Source of the DNA: Microbacterium saccharophilum | Lineage (GTDB): Bacteria; Actinomycetota; Actinomycetes; Actinomycetales; Microbacteriaceae | NCBI RefSeq assembly: GCF_007992455.1 | Contig: NZ_BKAH01000003.1 | Coordinates: forward strand, 62,001 to 126,000 | Direction of reading: 5' to 3' | DNA: 64,000 bases | Part shown: positions 55,454-62,133 of the stretch, one piece after another | Position numbering within the stretch: position 1 is the stretch's first letter | Layout of the letters: each line of letters begins with the position of its first letter | Translations under genes and position numbers: made by a program | The notes under the pieces: generated by a model | The model's input: the letters and a program-made list of their open reading frames with translations, nothing else | Told to the model about the DNA's origin: nothing | The model's database searches: none

Positions 55454-57046
55454 GTGAACAACACCCACAGCACACGCAGACGCCGACTTCCAGGGATCAC
55501 GGCCATCGTCCTGGGAGGTCTGATCGCGTCCGTCGCCGTCGCGCCGCCGGCCTGGTCGGCCGTTCCAGGCTTTCCCGACCCGACGGAGCACACGCAGGAG
55601 GCGTACGCGCCGGAGGCCGACTTCACCGCGAGGTGGACCCGCGCCGACGCGCGTCAGCTGAAGGCGATGTCCGACCCGGACGCGCCCTCGCAGGCGAACT
55701 CCATGCCCGAGGAGTACACCATGCCCACCGTCCCGCAGGACTTCCCGGACATGTCCGACGGGCAGGTGTGGGTGTGGGACACCTGGACGCTCACCGATGG
55801 GAGATCCGATCAGCCGAGCTTCAAGGGCTGGGAGGTCATCTTCTCCCTCGTGGCCGACCGCACGCTCGGCTTCGATGATCGGCACACCTACGCGCGCCTG
55901 GGCTACTTCTTCCGGAAGGCCGACATACCGGCATCCGAGCGCCCCGTCGACGGCGGATGGACCTACGGCGGGCTCGTCTTCCCGGACGGAGCCTCCGGCG
56001 CGATCTTCGAGGACCAGTCCTTCAGCCATCAGACCGAGTGGTCCGGTTCGACCCGGATCTTCGATGGCAACAAGCTGCGCATCTTCTACACGGATGTCGC
56101 GTTCTACCGGAACGCGGACGGCAGCAACCGCAAGCCGTACGATCCGCGCCTCGTCCAGAGCGAAGGCCGGATCTTCGCGGACGAGAACGGCGTGTGGCTG
56201 ACCGGGTTCCGCGACCAGCACGAACTGCTGCAGGCCGACGGAACGTACTACCAGACCGGTGAGCAGAACGAGTTCTTCAACTTCCGCGACCCGTTCACCT
56301 TCGAAGACCCCGCCCACCCGGGCAAGACCTTCATGGTGTTCGAAGGGAACACGGCCGTCGATCGAGGTGAGCGCGCCTGCACGGAGGCGGACATGGGCTA
56401 CCGCGAGGGCGATCCCTACGCCGAGACGGCCGATGAGGCCATGGACGCCGGGGCGCACTTCCAGATGGCCAATGTGGGTCTGGCGGTTGCGACGGACAAG
56501 GCGCTGCGGCACTGGACGTTCCTGCCCCCGATCCTGTCGGCCAACTGCGTCAACGATCAGACCGAGCGGCCTCAGATATACATCAAGGACGGGAAGTACT
56601 ACCTGTTCACCATCACGCACCGCGGCACGTTCGCGGCCGGCATCGATGGACCCGAGGGCGTCTACGGTTTCGTGGGCAACGGGATCCGCAGCGACTTCGA
56701 GCCCGTCAACCGCGGGTCCGGTCTGGCGCTGGGGAGCCCGTCGAACCTGAACTTCCCCGCGGGTCAGCCTTTCGCTCCGCATCCCGACCAGCATCCGGGT
56801 CAGTTCCAGGCGTACTCGCACTACGTCATGCCCGACGGCCTCGTGCAGTCGTTCATCGACACGGTCGGGACCACGGACGACTTCCGCCGCGGCGGGACCC
56901 TCGCCCCGACGGTGCGGGTGGACATCGACGGCGCCGAGGTGACGGTCGACCGCACCTACGGCACGGACGGGCTCGGGCAGTACGCAGACATCCCCGCGAA
57001 CACGGTGCATCCGATCGATCCGGCCCCGGATACCCGGCCGTTCTGA
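55454..57046 (+). CDS. Secreted GH68 levansucrase / fructosyltransferase
   Basis: A 530-residue glycoside hydrolase family 68 enzyme, which transfers fructose from sucrose to a growing fructan. A Sec signal peptide (TRRRRLPGITAIVLGGLIAS to APPAWSA) ends about residue 36. Catalytic triad: Asp nucleophile in VWVWDTWTL (about 108), Asp of the RDP motif in FNFRDPFTF (about 278), and acid/base Glu in QTERPQIYIKDGKYYLF (about 370). These match levansucrase (SacB-like); an inulin-type product cannot be ruled out. The GTG start at 55454 has only a weak purine-rich site. The gene is single, ends in a strong terminator and is divergent from the LPXTG-GH32 pair. Confidence 0.92.
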   Translation: MNNTHSTRRRRLPGITAIVLGGLIASVAVAPPAWSAVPGFPDPTEHTQEAYAPEADFTARWTRADARQLKAMSDPDAPSQANSMPEEYTMPTVPQDFPDMSDGQVWVWDTWTLTDGRSDQPSFKGWEVIFSLVADRTLGFDDRHTYARLGYFFRKADIPASERPVDGGWTYGGLVFPDGASGAIFEDQSFSHQTEWSGSTRIFDGNKLRIFYTDVAFYRNADGSNRKPYDPRLVQSEGRIFADENGVWLTGFRDQHELLQADGTYYQTGEQNEFFNFRDPFTFEDPAHPGKTFMVFEGNTAVDRGERACTEADMGYREGDPYAETADEAMDAGAHFQMANVGLAVATDKALRHWTFLPPILSANCVNDQTERPQIYIKDGKYYLFTITHRGTFAAGIDGPEGVYGFVGNGIRSDFEPVNRGSGLALGSPSNLNFPAGQPFAPHPDQHPGQFQAYSHYVMPDGLVQSFIDTVGTTDDFRRGGTLAPTVRVDIDGAEVTVDRTYGTDGLGQYADIPANTVHPIDPAPDTRPF

Positions 57047-57074
57047 CACCCGTGCGGCCTCGGACCGCATGAGG

Positions 57075-57116
57075 GACGCCTCCCGGGCGCGGATATCGCG
57101 CCCGGGAGGCGTCTTT
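57075..57116 (+). terminator. Strong rho-independent-like terminator
   Basis: A perfect 17-base-pair stem (left arm 57075-57091, right arm 57097-57113) with loop GATAT, followed by TTT. It lies 29 bases after the levansucrase stop and before the convergent hydrolase gene. On the minus strand there is no T-run. Confidence 0.85.
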
Positions 57117-57141
57117 CGCGTCGGATGTGGATCCGTCCGCC

Positions 57142-57924
57142 CTAGGTGGCCGCGGTGATCACGTGCTCGGCGAACAGGCCGGGCCACGCCATCACGCCGT
57201 AGGGCGTGCGTGCCACGACCAGGCGACTGCCGCCGATGAGCTCGTGCAGCCGAGTCGCGGTGCGCAGCGGATGGGACGGATCCCCCGTCCAGGCCAGGAT
57301 CAGCGTCGGGATGCGGATGGCGGCGACCGCGGCGGGATCCGGGAAGTCGGACGCCGCCGCTGCGCGCATGATCGTCGGCAGCAACGCTTCGGACACCTCC
57401 GGATAGGTGATCGGCGCGTCGGCGAGGGCGGGAGGGACGGGGGCGGTTCCCCCCTGCTCGATGAACGCCTCGATCCCGTGCTCCTCGATGAGGTCGGCGC
57501 TGGCCCGGTAGCCCTCCGCCTGCGCTTCCCGGGTTCCCCAGGCCGTCGGCGGGAGGGCGAAGGTGAAGCTGGCGAAGCGATCGGGATCGCGGGCCGCCGC
57601 GTGCAGGAGCGTCCCCGTGCCCATCGACGGCCCGATGGCGTGCACCGACTCGCCGGGGGCGACGTGATCCAGCAGCGCGAGCAGGTCTACCGCGAGCCGA
57701 TCCCAGCGGTACGACGCCTGTTCGCGGGTTCCGGTCGAGCTGCCATGGCCGCGCGCGTCGTACTTCAGCACGCGGTGACCGCGCAGGGCGCGCACCAGGT
57801 CGAGGCCCATCTCGGCGTCGCGCGCACGACTGGAAGTCAGGCCGTGCAGCTGCACGACCAGGGGACCGGTCTGGCCGGCGATCCGGTAGTCGATCGCGGC
57901 GTCGTCGACCCGAAACCTCGGCAT
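57142..57924 (-). CDS. Alpha/beta hydrolase
   Basis: A 260-residue alpha/beta-hydrolase-fold protein. The oxyanion HG motif is VVQLHGLTSSR, then KYDARGHGSS. The nucleophile elbow is IGPSMGTGT (G-x-S-x-G, about residue 98), and a late ILAWTGDPSHPL segment carries the likely catalytic Asp. A terminal His is seen in FAEHVITA. The substrate is unknown. The ATG at 57924 has GGGAGGG upstream and is preferred to a GTG at 57960, which lies only two bases past a TAGTCT -10 box. Confidence 0.88.
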   Translation of the reverse strand: MPRFRVDDAAIDYRIAGQTGPLVVQLHGLTSSRARDAEMGLDLVRALRGHRVLKYDARGHGSSTGTREQASYRWDRLAVDLLALLDHVAPGESVHAIGPSMGTGTLLHAAARDPDRFASFTFALPPTAWGTREAQAEGYRASADLIEEHGIEAFIEQGGTAPVPPALADAPITYPEVSEALLPTIMRAAAASDFPDPAAVAAIRIPTLILAWTGDPSHPLRTATRLHELIGGSRLVVARTPYGVMAWPGLFAEHVITAAT

Positions 57925-57961
57925 GACCCTCCCGCGTGCATTCGACGCAATCTCCGCCACC

Positions 57962-57968
57962 TAGACTA
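57962..57968. promoter_or_regulatory. Overlapping divergent -10 boxes
   Basis: TAGACT on the plus strand (57962-57967), eight bases before the condensation-like ATG, and TAGTCT on the minus strand (57968-57963), serving the hydrolase, share five base pairs. RNA polymerase could not open both at once, so the genes may be mutually exclusive. Confidence 0.4.
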
Positions 57969-57975
57969 CGGCGCG

Positions 57976-59274
57976 ATGCGCTTGACGAATGTGACCCAGA
58001 TGGCGTTGCCCGCGGGGAGGGTGTACAGCCTCGAGCTCCCTGCCGTGGATCGCGTGCCCGGCAAACCGCTGCCGATCTCCTTCGACCAGCGACGCCACGT
58101 CGGGGAGGGCGACCGCGCCGGCTCGTGGATGGCGATCGCTGCCCGGATCCCGGCGGGCACCACGCGTGAGGACCTCGCCCGCGCCTGGAAGGCGGTCGTC
58201 GCCCGGCACGGGACCCTGCGGACGGCGTTCCGGCATGTCGACGGCATGATGACGCTCGAGACGGTCGAGCTCGGACCGGGCGTGTGGAGGCACCATCCGG
58301 CCGCGGACGGCCAGCTGACGCGCGAGATCGTGCGTGTGGTCTTCGACCGCACCTGCCGGCCGTTCGCGCGACCGTCGCACCGCCTGTGCGTCGTCGAGCC
58401 CGACGACACCGTCACGGACCGGCGGCCGGTCGTCGTGGTCGGCGGCGACCACTCCCACCTCGACATGTGGTCGCTGAAGGTCCTCGTGCGCGACCTGCTC
58501 GCCGCCCTGCCCGACCAGAGGACGGGGCGCTCAGCGCCGCTGAGCACGGCGGCGCCGTTCGCCGAGCACACCGCCCTGCTCGAGAGCCTGCCGCCCTCGC
58601 CGGACGAGGTGCACCTCCGCTGGGCGGAGATCCTCGATGCCGCCGGCGGCGTCATGCCGCGATTCCCGCTCCCGCTGGGCGATCTCTCCTCGGTGCGCAA
58701 CGAGGTCGTCGATGTCCGCGACGTGCTCGACGCGGGCGAACTCGCTCGCATCGAGGAGGAGGCATCTCGCGCCGGCATCCGGCTGATCGTCCGGGCGATG
58801 TCGATCCTCACCGCCGTGATGGCGCGCACGGCCTCGGCGCCGCTGCGGGCGGTGTTCCCCGTGCACAGCCGCACCGAACCGCGCTGGCACGACGCGGTCG
58901 GCTGGTTCATCACCAACACCGTCCTGGAGTGCGGGGACACCGACCCGGCCGCCTGCGCCGCCGCGGTGCGTCAGGCGATCGAGCTGGGCTCGCATCCCCT
59001 GGGCCCGATCCTCGCGCCCTACGGCGGGATGCCGGCATCCCCCGGCATGTTCGCGCTGTCCTGGCTGGACGCGCGGCGCCTGCCGGTGCAGCTGGATCCC
59101 GACCTCGAGCTGCAGTACGTGTCCGCCGTCGTCCCCACCGACGGCGTGATGATCTGGTTCATCGTCACCACGTCGGGGCTGCATCTGCGATGCCGCTACC
59201 CGGACACCGCCCGGGCGCGCGTCAGCGTGAGCGGGTGGCTGGACGAGATCCAGCGAGCCTTCCGGGTGGCCTGA
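57976..59274 (+). CDS. Condensation-domain-like acyltransferase, standalone
   Basis: A 432-residue protein resembling a nonribosomal peptide condensation domain or a PapA-type acyltransferase. The fold pattern includes DLARAWKAVVARHGTLRTAF (about residue 70) and the active-site region VVVGGDHSHLDMWSLKVLVRDLL (about 155-180), where the canonical HHxxxDG appears as D-H-S-H-L-D-M: second His and Asp kept, first His and Gly lost. Later blocks VFPVHSRTEPRWHDAVGWFITNT match the conserved region after the bridge. No adenylation or carrier domain is nearby. The donor and acceptor are unknown. Confidence 0.82.
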   Translation: MRLTNVTQMALPAGRVYSLELPAVDRVPGKPLPISFDQRRHVGEGDRAGSWMAIAARIPAGTTREDLARAWKAVVARHGTLRTAFRHVDGMMTLETVELGPGVWRHHPAADGQLTREIVRVVFDRTCRPFARPSHRLCVVEPDDTVTDRRPVVVVGGDHSHLDMWSLKVLVRDLLAALPDQRTGRSAPLSTAAPFAEHTALLESLPPSPDEVHLRWAEILDAAGGVMPRFPLPLGDLSSVRNEVVDVRDVLDAGELARIEEEASRAGIRLIVRAMSILTAVMARTASAPLRAVFPVHSRTEPRWHDAVGWFITNTVLECGDTDPAACAAAVRQAIELGSHPLGPILAPYGGMPASPGMFALSWLDARRLPVQLDPDLELQYVSAVVPTDGVMIWFIVTTSGLHLRCRYPDTARARVSVSGWLDEIQRAFRVA

Positions 59275-59314
59275 GACCGTCGGCGCTGTGTCAGCGACGG
59301 ACCGCGCGGCACGG

Positions 59315-59320
59315 CAGAAT
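59315..59320 (+). promoter_or_regulatory. -10-like box of purU
   Basis: CAGAAT, six bases, then the ATG at 59327. Weaker than the TANNNT boxes elsewhere but at the same spacing. Confidence 0.35.
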
Positions 59321-59326
59321 CGAAGG

Positions 59327-60205
59327 ATGACTCCGTCCGTGCCGCCGCTGACACCCGCCCACGCCTGCCTCATCGTGCACGGCAAGGACCAGCCCGGGAT
59401 CGTCGCGGCCGTCTCGGCGATGATCACCCGCATCGGGGGGAACATCGTCGCGTTCGACCAGTACTCGGATGACCCGACCGGCGGCGCGTACTTCCAGCGG
59501 GTGGTCTTCCACCGCCCCGACTTCGCCGCCGACCGGCCGCTGATCGAGGCCGAGGTCGCCGAGACCCTCGCCGACTTCGAGCTGGAGTGGAAGCTGACCG
59601 ACCAGTCCACCCCCCAGCGCATGGCGATCCTGGCCAGCAAGCAGGACCACTGCCTGCTCGACCTGCTCTGGCGCCACCGCCGCGGCGACCTGCCGGTGAA
59701 CATCCCGATGGTGATCTCGAACCACACGACCACCGCCGAGGACGTGCGCTCGTTCGGCGTGCCGTTCTTCCACGTGCCCTCGGCGTCCGGGCCGGACAAG
59801 TCCGCATCCGAGGCGGAGATCCTCAGGCTCCTGGTCGGAAACGTCGATTTCGTGGTCCTCGCCCGCTATATGCAGATCCTGTCGGAAGACTTCCTCACCG
59901 AACTCGGGGTGCCGGTGATCAACATCCACCACTCCTTCCTGCCCGCCTTCATCGGCGCGGAGCCGTACAAGAAGGCGAAGGACCGGGGCGTCAAGCTCAT
60001 CGGCGCGACGAGCCATTACGTCACCACCGACCTCGACGAGGGCCCGATCATCGAGCAGGACACCATCCGCGTCACCCACGGCGACACCGTGCACGAACTC
60101 GCCCGGCGCGGCGCAGACGTGGAGCGCCAGGTCCTCTCCCGCGCCGTGCTCTGGCACGCACAGGACCGGGTCATCCGACACGGCAACCACACCATCGTGT
60201 TCTGA
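59327..60205 (+). CDS. purU: Formyltetrahydrofolate deformylase
   Basis: A 292-residue enzyme that hydrolyses 10-formyl-THF to formate and THF, balancing one-carbon pools. An N-terminal ACT regulatory domain (CLIVHGKDQPGIVAAVSAMI, about residues 13-33) precedes the formyltransferase-like domain. Catalytic Asn-His-Asp are visible: VINIHHSFLPAFIGAEPYKKA, GATSHYVT and DEGPIIEQD. Length agrees with the family. Convergent with the MerR gene. The gap between them contains the hairpin-forming CGACACGCCGC...GCGGGGTGTCG at about 60246-60287, a possible terminator. Confidence 0.94.
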   Translation: MTPSVPPLTPAHACLIVHGKDQPGIVAAVSAMITRIGGNIVAFDQYSDDPTGGAYFQRVVFHRPDFAADRPLIEAEVAETLADFELEWKLTDQSTPQRMAILASKQDHCLLDLLWRHRRGDLPVNIPMVISNHTTTAEDVRSFGVPFFHVPSASGPDKSASEAEILRLLVGNVDFVVLARYMQILSEDFLTELGVPVINIHHSFLPAFIGAEPYKKAKDRGVKLIGATSHYVTTDLDEGPIIEQDTIRVTHGDTVHELARRGADVERQVLSRAVLWHAQDRVIRHGNHTIVF

Positions 60206-60323
60206 CGCACCGGCTCAGCGCCGGCCAGGCGGCGGACCCGATCCACGACACGCCGCTCGGGACGCCGCGGGCGCGGGGTGTCGGGCGACGACCCGCCGCC
60301 CTGCCCGGGGCGCGAGCGGTTCG

Positions 60324-61126
60324 TCAGGCGACCGGCTGCTGGAGGTCGACGACCCATCCGCCGGCGGGCCCGTCGAACGGCGTGCGCTCGTAGACCTCCC
60401 GGCAGGTCCCCTGCGGGACCAGCCCCCGCGCCTCGACCTCGGCGACCAGCGCCTGCCACGCCTGCTGGATGCCGGACAGGTCGTCGCCGACGTACCGGGT
60501 CGTCAGCGCCCGCTGCTGCGGCGGGACCACCGCGGCGTCGAGCCCCGCCGGCACCGGCGCCGCGCCGATCTGCTCCGCCGCGGCGGCGACCATCCCGTCA
60601 CCGTCGGTCGTGTAGGTTGCGATGCCGGGTCCGACGCGATCGACGCCGGCGGCGTCGATGAGGGCGTTCACGCGGCCGAACATGCCGCCGATCTCCTCTT
60701 CGATCTCCGACATCTCCTCGATGCGCGCCGACAGCTGGACCAGACGCAGCTGGGGCAGGGGGGTTTCGGTGAACGTGTTCACGGGATTCTCCTTCTCGAT
60801 CGTCCGGAGTCTCGCCTCGACGGACCGCAGCCGGCGTGCATCCGCGTCGAGCTGCTCGCGCAGCTGGTCGCGACGCCCGATCAGCAGCTCCGCCACCCCG
60901 TCCGGGCTCAGCCCGCCGTCCAAGAGCGTGCCACCTGCTCGAGCGTGAACCCGAGGTCCTTCAGGGCGATCAGCTGATTGGCGCGGCGCAGCTGTGCGGC
61001 GCTGTACGACCGGTACCCGGTGCGCTCGTCGGTGCGCTGCGGGCGCAGCAGACCGAGCCGGTCGTAGTGACGCAGCATCCGTGCCGACACTCCGGTCAGC
61101 CGGGCGAACTCTCCGATACTCAACAT
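60324..61126 (-). pseudogene. MerR-family regulator with a one-base deletion
   Basis: The N-terminal part from the ATG at 61126 (GGGAG upstream) is a MerR winged helix: LSIGEFARLTGVSARMLRHYDRLGLL to LGFTLEQVA. It then meets a stop at 60910-60908. The continuation is in the next frame: TLLDGGLSPDGVAELL, a dimerisation coiled coil, then a GyrI-like effector-binding domain ending GGWVVDLQQPVA. One missing base at 60929/60930 (after GTGGC) restores LEQVATLLDGG. Intact length would be about 267 residues, of the BmrR/TipA type. Either a pseudogene or a sequencing error. The promoter is still MerR-like. Confidence 0.8.
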
Positions 61127-61143
61127 GGTGCTCCCACTCCACG

Positions 61144-61166
61144 CCCTGACACCGTGTGAAGGTCAA
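61144..61166 (-). promoter_or_regulatory. MerR-type promoter/operator
   Basis: -35 TTGACC (61166-61161) and a -10 TGGAGT separated by 19 bases, the long spacer typical of MerR-activated promoters. The spacer holds the dyad CCCTGACAC-C-GTGTGAAGG (61144-61162, seven of nine pairs). It faces the MerR gene, so autoregulation is expected. Confidence 0.6.
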
Positions 61167-61171
61167 GGTCC

Positions 61172-62095
61172 TCAGTAGACGTATTCCATGAGGTCCAGTC
61201 CGAACACTCGGAAGGCGTCGTGGGCGCGCAGGCGATGAGCGATCGACAGGTCGTCGAAGCACACGATCATGGCGTACGACACGCCGGCGCGGGGGCCGGC
61301 GATCACCCCGGCTTCGGCGCGGACGCCGTCCGAGCGACCCGTCTTGTTCAGGAACAGGAGCCCGTGCCGGTCGTCGTCGTGCGCGAACGGATCCAGCCCG
61401 GTTGCCGCTGCCGTCAGAGCGAGATCGTGGTTCAGACTCAGCCACTCGGCGACCTGCGCGCTGACGGCGGGAGAGACGACCCGCGAGTTGACGAGGTCGC
61501 CGAACAGCGCGGCGAGCTCCTCGGCCGTGGCCACCGCGACATGCGGCGCGTGATCGGGCCCGCGGCGATCGCGGAATCCGTCCATGAGCGCGGTGCGCTC
61601 GAGCCCCACCTGCTCGATGCGCGCACGCACCGCCTCGACGCCCACTCGGGCCAGCAGCGCGTTGGCCGCCGCCGCGTCACCCGCCGCGGCGGCGAGGACC
61701 GCGAGGTCGCAGACCGGCAGCGCCGGCGCCGCGAGCCGGTGCCACAGCCCGCCGACGGTGACCGGCGCCACGCGGGTCCGTTCGATCAGCTCGAACGGGT
61801 CGAGCGTGCCGGCATCCACCTGTGCCGCCACGTCGATCAGCAGCGGCACGACGCCGATGCCGGCGACCGGAAGCGTCAGATGGGCGTCCCCGGTGACCAC
61901 CGTGGTCCCCCGATCCAGATCGGTGACATGGACGGACACCTGCGCACCGGCGGTCGCTGCCGCATCCAGCGCCGCCATCGTCGCCGCGAACGACCGGCGC
62001 GAGGCCGCCGCGCGACGCGGCAGTCTCCGACCCGAGCGCCGCGTTCCCCGCAGCGACGCCGTGTCTCGTGACGGCTCGGCCGTGCTCACGCTCAT
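61172..62095 (-). CDS. Class A beta-lactamase-fold protein lacking catalytic residues
   Basis: A 307-residue protein with the class A beta-lactamase (serine hydrolase) layout: two opening strands (AQVSVHVTDLDRGTTVVTGD), the helix-2 region LPVAGIGVVPLLIDVAAQ, SDN-like GDAAAANALL, an omega-loop region and KTG in LFLNKTGRSDGVRAEAGVI. In active enzymes the helix-2 motif is SxxK before VPLL; here the Ser and Lys are Gly79 and Val82. No signal peptide is seen; the N-terminus is Arg-rich. I infer a cytoplasmic non-enzymatic relative. The start could also be a GTG two codons later with better ribosome-site spacing. Confidence 0.8.
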   Translation of the reverse strand: MSVSTAEPSRDTASLRGTRRSGRRLPRRAAASRRSFAATMAALDAAATAGAQVSVHVTDLDRGTTVVTGDAHLTLPVAGIGVVPLLIDVAAQVDAGTLDPFELIERTRVAPVTVGGLWHRLAAPALPVCDLAVLAAAAGDAAAANALLARVGVEAVRARIEQVGLERTALMDGFRDRRGPDHAPHVAVATAEELAALFGDLVNSRVVSPAVSAQVAEWLSLNHDLALTAAATGLDPFAHDDDRHGLLFLNKTGRSDGVRAEAGVIAGPRAGVSYAMIVCFDDLSIAHRLRAHDAFRVFGLDLMEYVY

Positions 62096-62133
62096 CCTTC
62101 CAACGGGGTCCCGGGCGATTCAGGACAGTGCGG

